From the NCBI GenBank assembly GCA_032073245.1, contig DAMANX010000008.1, positions 105,218 to 169,217 on the forward strand: DNA of 64,000 nt, read 5' to 3'. Position numbers and translations under genes: made by a program. Below the pieces are notes generated by a model. It ran no database searches. It was given only the letters and a program-made list of their open reading frames with translations, and was not told the DNA's origin. The DNA comes from QVMG01 sp032073245. GTDB lineage: Bacteria > Bacteroidota > Bacteroidia > Bacteroidales > Tannerellaceae. How positions within the stretch are numbered: the stretch's first letter is position 1; every line of letters starts with the position of its first letter. Shown in pieces: positions 37,137-45,554 of this stretch.

Positions 37137-37170
37137 TATCTTTGTATGCATTCGGAGTATACCGAATGCA
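37137..37170 (+). promoter_or_regulatory. Promoter box with a perfect inverted repeat at the transcription start
   Basis: TATCTTTG (37137-37144) fits the -7 consensus. Immediately downstream TGCATTCGG (37147-37155) and its complement CCGAATGCA (37162-37170) form a perfect 9-bp dyad with a 6-base spacer, covering the expected +1 region. The placement suits a repressor operator or a 5'-end RNA hairpin in front of the RraA-GH2 cluster. Confidence 0.65.
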
Positions 37171-37177
37171 GTAGTTA

Positions 37178-37206
37178 AAGTAGTAAGTAGTCAAGTAGTA
37201 AGTAGT
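37178..37206 (+). repeat. Two 14-bp direct repeats in the leader of the catabolic cluster
   Basis: AAGTAGTAAGTAGT occurs at 37178-37191 and again at 37193-37206, one base apart, and CTACTACT at 37212-37219 can pair with either copy around a T-rich loop. This lies between the 37147 dyad and the RraA start at 37264 and would give alternative hairpins in the mRNA leader. Confidence 0.8.
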
Positions 37207-37263
37207 TTTTTCTACTACTCAACAACAAAGAAGCGCAGCGACTGATAACACTAAAAATATGAT

Positions 37264-37956
37264 ATGAAAGAATGGATTAACGACAAGGACTTGTTTACCT
37301 TAGTAAGAAAAGAACTCTACACGGCCGTTGTTGGCGATATTATGGACAAGATGGGGTATCTGCATCAGTTTCTTCCTCCACAGATACGTCCGCTTCGTGA
37401 CGATATGTTTATCGTTGGCCGGGCCATGACGGTTCTGGAAGCTGATGTGCCGGAATGTAAAAAAGATGAGGGGAATAATCCTTTATTGAGGAAATCATTT
37501 GGGTTGATGCTGGAAGCGTTGGACGATTTAAAGGAAGACGAGATTTATGTTTGTTCCGGTTCTTCTCCATTGTATGCACTTTGGGGGGAACTGATGAGTG
37601 CCCGTGCCATACAATGTAAATCGGCCGGAGCTGTGGTAAACGGTTATTCACGGGATACGCAGGGAATACTGGCGCTTGATTTTCCTTGTTTTTCTTATGG
37701 GCCTTATGCGCAAGACCAGGCTCCGCGTGGTAAAGTGATTGACTTCAGGGTGACTATTGAAATGGAGGGTGTCGTAATAAACAATGGCGATATTATTATT
37801 GGTGATATCGACGGTGTGTGTGTTGTTCCCCATGAGATAGAAGAAGCCGTTTTTACCGGTGCGTTGGAAAAAGCCCGTGGAGAACGGATGGTATTAAAGA
37901 AGATACAGGAAGGGATGAAAGCACGTGAGGCTTTTGATACATACGGAATAATGTAA
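37264..37956 (+). CDS. RraA-family (HMG/CHA-aldolase-like) protein, putative aldolase
   Basis: The 230-residue protein matches the RraA-like / 4-hydroxy-4-methyl-2-oxoglutarate aldolase fold: AVVGDIMDKMGYLHQFLPPQ at the N terminus and AGAVVNGYSRDTQGI with Arg130-Asp131. The G-x-x-RD pair binds the oxo-acid and the divalent metal in the aldolases, whereas pure RNase E regulators lack activity. First gene of a cluster with sugar-oxidising enzymes, so cleavage of a 2-keto-3-deoxy sugar acid to pyruvate and an aldehyde is a reasonable inference. It is cytoplasmic with no signal. Spacing to the next gene is 21 bases. Confidence 0.85.
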   Translation: MKEWINDKDLFTLVRKELYTAVVGDIMDKMGYLHQFLPPQIRPLRDDMFIVGRAMTVLEADVPECKKDEGNNPLLRKSFGLMLEALDDLKEDEIYVCSGSSPLYALWGELMSARAIQCKSAGAVVNGYSRDTQGILALDFPCFSYGPYAQDQAPRGKVIDFRVTIEMEGVVINNGDIIIGDIDGVCVVPHEIEEAVFTGALEKARGERMVLKKIQEGMKAREAFDTYGIM

Positions 37957-37977
37957 AATATAAATAAGATAAAGACC

Positions 37978-40875
37978 ATGAGAAAACACATTTTAATAGT
38001 CGGCACATTCTTACTGTGTATATTATCTGCCTATGCGCAAAAAGCAATGGAATATCCACGTCTATCTCCGAAGATAGGGAATGTAGAAGGTATACAATCT
38101 CCATCAGTTTCACTGAATGGCAGCTGGAATTTCCAAACCGCTTCCATTCCCGTTACCCGTATTGAAGTTCCCGGGGAATGGACGATGCAGGGATTTACTG
38201 TTCCTGAAGGTGAAACGGCTTATTACAGCCGTAAATTTCTTTTGCCCTCCGATTGGATAGGGAAGAGAGTAAAAATCAGGTTTGATGCCGTAAGTTCATA
38301 CGGACTTGTGAAGGTTAATGGACAGGCCGTTGGAGAGCATGAGGGAGGAATGGTTCCTTTTGAATTGGATATTACTAAGGCTGTCAAAAGCGGAGAGAAT
38401 GAGATAGTTGTGGAAGTGCGGGCATGGACCATCAGCGACCGTCTGGGATGTATCTCTCAATATGCTTGTCATACAGTAGGAGGGCTGGTTCGCAAAGTTA
38501 CTTTGTTTGCGTTGCCTGAAACCAATATTGCCGGGATGGATGTAACAACTCAATTAGATAAAGGATACAAACATGCAGATTTGCATATTACCACGCTGGT
38601 TGCCCGCGAAGGAAATCTTTCGGGCATGGTTACATTAAACTATACATTGAAAGATACTTCCGGAAAGGCTGTAGCCAACGGAAAACAGAATGTGGATGAA
38701 AAAGGTGTTGTGGAAAGTAAGTTATCTGTCCGCAATGCAAAACTATGGAATAGTGAAGAACCTTATTTATATACTTTATCCACTTCATTGTTAGTGGATG
38801 GTAAAGTGATTCAGACCAATGAACAACGTGTAGGTTTGCGACAAGTAGAGGTAAAGGATAATATATTATATGTAAATGGTAAATCGGTAAAACTACGGGG
38901 TGTGAACCGTCATGAAACACATCCTTTACGCGGACGTAGTCTTACGCCTGAACTCTGCCGTCAGGATGCGGAATTGTTTAAAGCAGGTAACTGTAATTAT
39001 ATCCGTACGTCACATTACCCTCCTTCTGAAGAGTTACTGGACGCTTGTGATGAACTGGGTTTGTTTGTGGAAAGTGAGGCTGCACTCAACTGGATGCAGC
39101 ACCATGCTTCCCGTATCTGGCAAAAATGGGATTATCAGGATGAACAATATCTACCTTATATGATGCGTGCCAATATGGATAATATACTGGCTGGCCGTCG
39201 TCATCCTTCTGTTATAATCTGGTCAATAGCCAATGAATCACGTTGGTCGCCTCTCTGGGAGAAAGTGAAAAATATGGTGAAAGAGATGGACCCTTCGCGT
39301 CCGAATAGTTTCCACGACCAGTGTTGGGGTAATTTCAATAATGCAGGAAATACGGCAGATATAGCTAATTATCACTATCCGGGTATCAATGGCCCGGCTG
39401 CATGTGATACGATGCCGCGGCCTACCTTGTTTGGTGAATACGCCCACCTTAGTTGTTACAACAGCCGCGAACTGGCTACCGACCCGGGAGTAAGAGCAGC
39501 ATGGAGTAAACCATTGGTAGAAATGTATGACAGTATGTATTATTACCCCGGTTGTCTGGGTGGTGCACTCTGGAGTGGTATTGATGATATCTTTCATTTG
39601 CCTGATGGACGTATTGTTGGCTATGGTTCATGGGGACCCATTGATGGATGGCGCCGACCGAAACCGGAATATACCGGAATGAAAAAGGCGTATACTCCTT
39701 TCCGTATTCTTTCTTTTGAACGTACTCCGAAGCAGTTGGAACTGACGGTGGAGAACCGTTTTAATTTCATTGATTTCGGTAAGGTAACTATTGAATACGG
39801 AGTGAAGGACGGAACAATGAAACCTGTTAAGTCTTCTCTGCCAGCCCGTGCGAAAGGAAAGGTTATTCTTCCGTTACAAGGTCTGGATGGTCAGGATGTT
39901 TACCTCCGTGTAACCGATGGAAAAGGATTTGTTTGTCATGAAGAACTATTCACAGTTGAAAGGGATATCACGGAAGAAGGCGAAAAGACAATACTCAAAA
40001 TAGAAGATAAAAACGATGCTTTACATATAGTCTCCACAAAACCATCGGGTAGCCAGACGATTATTTTTAATAAAATAACTGGTGTTATTCAACAAGCGTA
40101 TAGCGGAAGCGATGTGTTGTTACAGCAAGGCCCTGTATTCAGCTTGGTTCCTATGAATTCTGAAGATGGAGGAAAACCGAATGTGGCGGGTGAAACTTAT
40201 CAGAATAATATGTATCCGTTGAAAAACTATCCTCATTATACACTCTTTGCAAACAACTTTAATTATAAGCAGGAAACGAACGGAGAGATTCAGGTGGATA
40301 TAGACGCAACCTATTGGAATGGAGATACTGGTAAACTAACCTATCTGTTTGGAACGGATGGAAAGATAAAGGTAAATTATGAGATAAAGGTTGCCGCGAA
40401 AGAAACCAAGCCACGTCAATACGGACTATTAATGTTGTTGCCGAAGACATTGGATAATCTTGCATGGAAGCGTAAAGGAGAATTCTCGGTATATCCTGAA
40501 TATGATATTGCGCGCATCGATGGAAAGGCTAAACTGAATGCCAACAAGTTGTACGAGGTGGAAGCTTGGAGAGAAGTGCCACGGGGAGCGTGGAAAGATG
40601 ATGCCAATATCTTAGGCTCGGTAGATTTCCGTACCACTAAAACAAATATACTGAAAGCTTCCCTTACCGATAATAAAGGAAAGGGCGTAATAGTTTACGG
40701 AAACGGCACACAGGCAAGCAGAAGCTGGTTGCAGGATGAAAGTATTCATTTCCTGATTGCCGATTATTCGAATACGGGTTCGGAACGTTTCTATGGTACT
40801 CCGTTTACGAGTGGCAGAATCACCGTAGAGAAGGATGATATATTGCGCGGTCAACTAACTTTTGAACTCAAATAA
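37978..40875 (+). CDS. GH2 glycoside hydrolase (first copy)
   Basis: The 965-residue protein has a signal peptide (ends LSAYAQ). GH2 sugar-binding, Ig-like and TIM-barrel domains occur in order: WTMQGFTVPEGETAYYSR, LRGVNRHETHPLRGR (~300), IRTSHYPPSEELLDACDELG, IWSIANESRW with acid/base Glu420 and TLFGEYAH with nucleophile Glu487. A C-terminal beta-domain of ~350 residues follows. GH2 enzymes release beta-galactosyl, beta-glucuronyl, beta-mannosyl or alpha-arabinosyl residues; which one is not evident. It lies between the aldolase-like and dehydratase genes (21 and 11 bases), linking glycoside cleavage to sugar-acid metabolism. Confidence 0.93.
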   Translation: MRKHILIVGTFLLCILSAYAQKAMEYPRLSPKIGNVEGIQSPSVSLNGSWNFQTASIPVTRIEVPGEWTMQGFTVPEGETAYYSRKFLLPSDWIGKRVKIRFDAVSSYGLVKVNGQAVGEHEGGMVPFELDITKAVKSGENEIVVEVRAWTISDRLGCISQYACHTVGGLVRKVTLFALPETNIAGMDVTTQLDKGYKHADLHITTLVAREGNLSGMVTLNYTLKDTSGKAVANGKQNVDEKGVVESKLSVRNAKLWNSEEPYLYTLSTSLLVDGKVIQTNEQRVGLRQVEVKDNILYVNGKSVKLRGVNRHETHPLRGRSLTPELCRQDAELFKAGNCNYIRTSHYPPSEELLDACDELGLFVESEAALNWMQHHASRIWQKWDYQDEQYLPYMMRANMDNILAGRRHPSVIIWSIANESRWSPLWEKVKNMVKEMDPSRPNSFHDQCWGNFNNAGNTADIANYHYPGINGPAACDTMPRPTLFGEYAHLSCYNSRELATDPGVRAAWSKPLVEMYDSMYYYPGCLGGALWSGIDDIFHLPDGRIVGYGSWGPIDGWRRPKPEYTGMKKAYTPFRILSFERTPKQLELTVENRFNFIDFGKVTIEYGVKDGTMKPVKSSLPARAKGKVILPLQGLDGQDVYLRVTDGKGFVCHEELFTVERDITEEGEKTILKIEDKNDALHIVSTKPSGSQTIIFNKITGVIQQAYSGSDVLLQQGPVFSLVPMNSEDGGKPNVAGETYQNNMYPLKNYPHYTLFANNFNYKQETNGEIQVDIDATYWNGDTGKLTYLFGTDGKIKVNYEIKVAAKETKPRQYGLLMLLPKTLDNLAWKRKGEFSVYPEYDIARIDGKAKLNANKLYEVEAWREVPRGAWKDDANILGSVDFRTTKTNILKASLTDNKGKGVIVYGNGTQASRSWLQDESIHFLIADYSNTGSERFYGTPFTSGRITVEKDDILRGQLTFELK

Positions 40876-40886
40876 TCTACAAGAAG

Positions 40887-42056
40887 ATGAAAATAACAGA
40901 TGTGAAAGTTTGGCTTGTACAGGGAGTCAAATACAACTGGACTTTGTTGAAAATTTATACGGATGAAGGATATACCGGTGTGGGCGAAGCAACAAACTGG
41001 CCTGGAAGCCCTATCGTGTATGAAGCAGCGAAGCATGTGGGGGAGAGGATTATTGGTTTGGACCCTATGAAAACGGATTTTATATGGACTAAACTTTACC
41101 GCGACCTCAACTGGGTAGGGCCTTACGGTGCAAGCATGTGTGCCATTAGTGGTATAGATATGGCATTGCTTGACCTGAAAGGAAAAGTTTTGGGTGTTCC
41201 TTGTTATGAATTACTGGGTGGCGCTTACCGGAAAAATATATTGTTATATGCCAATTACTGGTTTACAGGTGGCGGACATAATGCTGCAGACTATGCTGCT
41301 CAAGCATCTAAAGTAAAGGAGGCTGGTTTTACAGGCCTCAAGTTCGACCCGTTTGCACATACTAACTATTTGTATGGGGAAGATTTGTCATCTAATCTTA
41401 CTCTTACTCCGGTGCAGCAGGACTTAGCTTTTGATGTATCGAAAGCTGTACGGGATGCGGTCGGAAAGGAATTTGATATAATGATTGAAACACATGCCAT
41501 GCTCAATTACCGTATTGCGGTGAAGATGGCTGAACGATTGGCTAAGCTGGATATTACATGGTATGAAGAACCAGCTGGTCCGGAAAGTTCACAAACCCTG
41601 CGGGCGATGCGTGAACGCCTGCCTTCGGATGTGACGATTTGCGTAGGCGAACGGCATTATACACGGTTTGGAATCCGTTCTTTACTAGAGAAACATGTTT
41701 GTGATATAATTATGCCCGATATCACCCGTTGTGGAGGGCCTTCTGAAATGAAACGAATGGCAACCATGGCAGAAGCTTATAACGTATTGATTGCACCACA
41801 CAATCCGAATGGGCCTCTATCTACATTGGCATCTTCACATGTATGTGCTGCTATTCCCAATTTCTTCCGGCAGGAATTTATGTTCAATGATGTTCCATGG
41901 CGTGATACAGTAATTGATTATCCGATAGCCGAAATGGTTTACAATGGTCATTTACACTTATCGGAACGTCCGGGGCTTGGAGTAGATCTGGTGGAAGATG
42001 AAATGGAGAAATATCCGGGAGTGACAAAGAATCCACCGGCTAACTATTACATTTAA
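40887..42056 (+). CDS. Enolase-superfamily sugar-acid dehydratase (mandelate racemase/GalD type)
   Basis: The 389-residue protein has the MR/MLE N-terminal cap (MKITDVKVWLVQGVKYNW) and barrel. Candidate metal ligands are Glu201 (in IETHA), Glu227/228 (YEEPAG) and Glu255 (VGERHYTR), with general-base/acid His203 and His305 (APHNPNG), the His pair expected of galactonate-type dehydratases. The first ligand is Glu where Asp is common. It should dehydrate an aldonate to a 2-keto-3-deoxy acid in the cytoplasm. It is 11 bases after the GH2 and 4 bases before the SDR gene, so tightly co-translated. Confidence 0.9.
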   Translation: MKITDVKVWLVQGVKYNWTLLKIYTDEGYTGVGEATNWPGSPIVYEAAKHVGERIIGLDPMKTDFIWTKLYRDLNWVGPYGASMCAISGIDMALLDLKGKVLGVPCYELLGGAYRKNILLYANYWFTGGGHNAADYAAQASKVKEAGFTGLKFDPFAHTNYLYGEDLSSNLTLTPVQQDLAFDVSKAVRDAVGKEFDIMIETHAMLNYRIAVKMAERLAKLDITWYEEPAGPESSQTLRAMRERLPSDVTICVGERHYTRFGIRSLLEKHVCDIIMPDITRCGGPSEMKRMATMAEAYNVLIAPHNPNGPLSTLASSHVCAAIPNFFRQEFMFNDVPWRDTVIDYPIAEMVYNGHLHLSERPGLGVDLVEDEMEKYPGVTKNPPANYYI

Positions 42057-42060
42057 TATT

Positions 42061-42852
42061 ATGAGTTTAGTAATAGACCTTACAGATAAAGTGGTTCTTG
42101 TTACCGGGGTATCTTCCGGAATAGGGCTAGGTACGGCTTGTGTCTTTGCAAAAGCAGGTGCTCATGTAGCCGGATGTTCAAGGAAAGCTGAAACCGATGA
42201 TAGCATAGTTGCCTATAAACGGCTGATAGAGTCGGAAAACGTGCAATCTCTCTATGTACAGACTGATGTAACGAAACTGGAACAACTAGAGGGATTGGTG
42301 AATAAAACGATTGAAAAGTTCGGTCGATTAGATATACTGGTATCAAGTGCAGGTATGAATGTTTTCGATGGTTCAGGTGAATGTACAGAAGAGAGATGGC
42401 AATATAATCTTGATTTGAATCTGGCATCGCATTGGCGGCTTGCAAAATTATGTCGTCCTTACCTGGAGCAAAGTGGGGAAGGTGTTATTTTGCTCATGAC
42501 ATCCAATCATGCCTTTAGTACTATACCGGGATGCTTTCCGTATAGTGTCACCAAAACGGCAATCACCGGATTGGTACGTAGCCTTGCAATAGAGTGGGGG
42601 CCTTCAATACGTACCGTTGGGATTGCTCCCGGTTTTGTTGATACTGCAGGAAATGATACATGGTTTGATTCTTTCCCTGATGCGGAAGAAGAACGGCAGC
42701 GAACCATTGAACTACATCCTGTCAAACGCATAGGTACTGTCGAAGAAGTAGGAGAGTTGTGTGTATATCTGGCTTCTCCGATGGCTCGCTTCATAAGTGG
42801 TACAACTATTCTGATGGATGGCGGACGTTCTGCCTTAATGCAAGATACGTAA
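42061..42852 (+). CDS. Short-chain dehydrogenase/reductase (putative sugar dehydrogenase)
   Basis: The 263-residue classical SDR has a nucleotide-binding TGVSSGIG (residues 15-22), an SSAG (95-98) and a catalytic triad Ser148, Tyr161, Lys165 (TSN and PYSVTK). The C-terminal GTTILMDGG is typical. In this cluster the likely reaction is NAD(P)-dependent oxidation of a free aldose to its lactone, upstream of the lactonase encoded next (4-base gap). A keto-acid reductase role is the alternative. The family is certain, the substrate is inferred from neighbours. Confidence 0.93.
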   Translation: MSLVIDLTDKVVLVTGVSSGIGLGTACVFAKAGAHVAGCSRKAETDDSIVAYKRLIESENVQSLYVQTDVTKLEQLEGLVNKTIEKFGRLDILVSSAGMNVFDGSGECTEERWQYNLDLNLASHWRLAKLCRPYLEQSGEGVILLMTSNHAFSTIPGCFPYSVTKTAITGLVRSLAIEWGPSIRTVGIAPGFVDTAGNDTWFDSFPDAEEERQRTIELHPVKRIGTVEEVGELCVYLASPMARFISGTTILMDGGRSALMQDT

Positions 42853-42856
42853 AGAT

Positions 42857-43741
42857 ATGCAAGCTCAACTGATATATCATTCTATGGACGAAACCGGCGA
42901 AGGTGCCTACTGGCATGTCGGTTCCGCAAGCTTACTATGGGTGGATATCGACAACGGTATCTTACATACCTATTCTCTCTCCAACGGACAGGTCACCGAT
43001 ATGCGATTGCCCGGCATGGTTTCAACGATTATTCCCATGACAGGTAGTGATAAGGAGATATTACTGGCTGTAAAGGATAAATTTCTGCTTTATAATCTGG
43101 AAAAGAAAACGTATTGCAATTGGCTGGACTTATCTTTTATAAAAGAAGACTTCCGTACCAATGATGGGAAAGCATCACCCGAAGGGCGTATCTGGCTTGG
43201 GGTAATGCATTTGAGTAATCATAAGGAAACCGGGTCATTGTACTGTATTGACAGCGATATGACCCACAAAGAGATATTAACAGGGCAGTCGATTCCGAAC
43301 GGAATAGTATGGAACAAAACCGGAGATACAATGTATTATGCCGATTCGGGAAAAGGATGCATTTATGCCTTTGATTATGATAAGGAAAAAGGAACTGTTT
43401 TTTCTTCTCGCATCGCTGTGCAGGTTCCTGCCAAATATGGAATTCCGGATGGAATGACTATTGATGGAAATGGTAATTTATGGGTTGCACATTGGGGAGG
43501 GTTTGGCGTTTATATATGGAATCCACATACAGGAGAATTATTAAATAAGATAGAGGTGCCCGTTCCTAACGTAGCTTCTTGTACTTTTGGAGGAAAAAAG
43601 AGAGAAAAACTGTTCATCACTACCGCACGGTCGGGATTAACAGAACAAGAAAAGGAACAATATCCCTTAAGTGGCGGCCTTTTTGCTATTGATACAACAG
43701 TAGTAGCAGGAGAAAACCATTATCCGTTTCTTTCGATTTAA
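42857..43741 (+). CDS. SMP-30/gluconolactonase-family lactonase
   Basis: The 294-residue six-bladed propeller has the metal-site residues in order: GEGAYW (Glu15), FRTNDGKASPEGRIWLG (Asn), SIPNGIVW (Asn) and GIPDGMTIDGNGNLWVAHWG (Asp). These coordinate Ca/Zn in sugar lactonases, and the C-terminal LFITTARSGL is typical. It should hydrolyse an aldonolactone to the acid, between the SDR and dehydratase steps. It is cytoplasmic with no signal. It is the last gene before a 192-bp gap with a hairpin repeat, after which the symporter follows. Confidence 0.92.
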   Translation: MQAQLIYHSMDETGEGAYWHVGSASLLWVDIDNGILHTYSLSNGQVTDMRLPGMVSTIIPMTGSDKEILLAVKDKFLLYNLEKKTYCNWLDLSFIKEDFRTNDGKASPEGRIWLGVMHLSNHKETGSLYCIDSDMTHKEILTGQSIPNGIVWNKTGDTMYYADSGKGCIYAFDYDKEKGTVFSSRIAVQVPAKYGIPDGMTIDGNGNLWVAHWGGFGVYIWNPHTGELLNKIEVPVPNVASCTFGGKKREKLFITTARSGLTEQEKEQYPLSGGLFAIDTTVVAGENHYPFLSI

Positions 43742-43775
43742 TGTGAGGCCGATATAGAAAATGGAAAATATACGG

Positions 43776-43870
43776 TGGTAGAGACTGGGCTTGCCCTGTC
43801 TCAATTTCAAGATATATTGGTTTTATAGTACTTTTTGTAAACGGAGACAGGGCAAGCCCAGTCTCTACCA
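43776..43870. repeat. Hairpin element with 27-bp perfect inverted arms
   Basis: Arms 43776-43802 and 43844-43870 are perfectly complementary; the loop is 41 bases. Each arm contains its own small palindrome (GGGCTTGCCC). The element lies between the lactonase and symporter genes and encodes nothing. It looks like a non-autonomous palindromic repeat (MITE/REP class) and may also attenuate transcription into the symporter gene. Confidence 0.88.
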
Positions 43871-43933
43871 TTGTCGCAAGAATTAAATAACCCTAAATCG
43901 ACTCACGTTAGCTAACAAGTAAAAATTAACATT

Positions 43934-45493
43934 ATGCAAATATCCACAATTGATATAATTGTTTTTGTCCTTTATTGTGTTTTGATTTTGTTTGTGGGAC
44001 TCTTTGTTTCACGAACAAAAAAAGGGGAGAAAAAAGACACCAGCGATTATTTTCTTGCCGGGAGAGGCTTGGCATGGTGGGCTATTGGGGCATCTATAAT
44101 TGCATCCAATATTTCTGCTGAGCAGTTTGTCGGTATGTCCGGTTCAGGATATGCCATAGGCTTAGGCATGGCTACCTATGAATGGATTGCCGCATTGGGG
44201 CTTATTATCGTTGCTAAGTTTTTTATTCCTATCTTTTTGAAGAAGAAGATATTTACCATGCCTCAATTCCTGGAAGAACGTTTCGATGGAAGAGTAAAGA
44301 CGGTTATGGCATTCTTTTGGCTATTAGTATTTATCTTTATCAATCTGACATCTATACTCTATCTGGGTGCATTAACTATTGAGAAAGTAGTGGGAGTTCC
44401 GTTGTTTGCCGGAATAATATTCTTAGCTGTTTTTGCAGCGGTCTATTCCATTTATGGCGGTTTGAAGGCTGTGGCAATGACCGATGTTATTCAGGTTATA
44501 TTTTTGATTGGCGGCGGTTTGATTACTACTTATATTGCCTTGAATATATTGGGAGAGGGAGAAGGTGTTATTAAAGGATTCACAAAGTTGTATACCGAGA
44601 ATCAGGATAAATTCCATCTGATACTGGATAAATCCCATCCGGGTTATCATGACTTGCCGGGTATATCGGTAATTATCGGCGGATTGTGGGTATCCAATCT
44701 CTATTATTGGGGATGTAATCAATACATTATACAACGTGCGCTGGCTGCAAAGTCAGTGAAAGAAGCACAATACGGGATGTTGTTTGCCGGAGCCATAAAG
44801 CTTATTATACCTCTTATTGTAGTGATACCGGGTATAGCCGCTTTTGCTCTGAATGCTCCGTTAGAAAAATCAGATGAAGCCTATCCATGGTTGTTAAGTA
44901 ATCTATTACCGGTAGGAGTAAAGGGAATTGCTTTTGCGGCATTAACTGCAGCCATTGTTAGTTCACTAGCCTCCATGATGAATAGCATCTCTACTATTTT
45001 CACCATGGATATATACAAATCGTATATACGCAAACAAGCAGGACAAAGTGAGTTGGTACGTGCCGGACGCTGGGCCAGCTTTTTCTCTCTTTTCATCGCT
45101 GTATGTATTGCCCCACTATTAACCAACCTGGACCAGGCATTTCATTACATACAAGAATTTACCGGCTTCATTAGCCCGGGAGCTTTAGCCATCTTTCTGG
45201 CAGGTTTCTTCTATAAGCGTGCTACGGCAAACGGAGCATTAGTCGCAGCTTTGGGTTCGTTTGTATTTTCAGCCTTATTCAAAATAATCCTACCTGGATT
45301 ACCTTGGCTCGATAGGATGGGAATTGTATTTCTCGTTTGCTCTGCAATTATACTTATAATGGGTAAGAAATCAGAAAAAGGTGAGAATTATGTAAAACTA
45401 CGCAAAGAACTCTTCCAAACCCCTTTGTTATTCAATATCATATCAATCCTCATTATCATAGTGTTGGTTGCTTTTTATTGGATGTGGTGCTGA
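43934..45493 (+). CDS. Sodium/solute symporter (SSS family), putative sugar transporter
   Basis: The 519-residue protein has 13-14 hydrophobic helices. SSS hallmarks include DYFLAGRGLAWWAIGASIIA with SNISAEQFVGMSGSG at helix 2, WVSNLYYWGCNQYIIQRALA, and AALTAAIVSSLASMMNS, which supplies the Ser residues of the Na2 site. This is the SGLT-like subgroup that moves sugars or sugar acids with sodium. It sits between the oxidative enzymes and the second GH2 and most likely imports the sugar released by the two GH2 enzymes. Confidence 0.93.
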   Translation: MQISTIDIIVFVLYCVLILFVGLFVSRTKKGEKKDTSDYFLAGRGLAWWAIGASIIASNISAEQFVGMSGSGYAIGLGMATYEWIAALGLIIVAKFFIPIFLKKKIFTMPQFLEERFDGRVKTVMAFFWLLVFIFINLTSILYLGALTIEKVVGVPLFAGIIFLAVFAAVYSIYGGLKAVAMTDVIQVIFLIGGGLITTYIALNILGEGEGVIKGFTKLYTENQDKFHLILDKSHPGYHDLPGISVIIGGLWVSNLYYWGCNQYIIQRALAAKSVKEAQYGMLFAGAIKLIIPLIVVIPGIAAFALNAPLEKSDEAYPWLLSNLLPVGVKGIAFAALTAAIVSSLASMMNSISTIFTMDIYKSYIRKQAGQSELVRAGRWASFFSLFIAVCIAPLLTNLDQAFHYIQEFTGFISPGALAIFLAGFFYKRATANGALVAALGSFVFSALFKIILPGLPWLDRMGIVFLVCSAIILIMGKKSEKGENYVKLRKELFQTPLLFNIISILIIIVLVAFYWMWC

Positions 45494-45554
45494 TATAGAG
45501 ACATATAGGACTGTCCCCACATGTTGATATGACAAAACACTTTAATATTACAAT

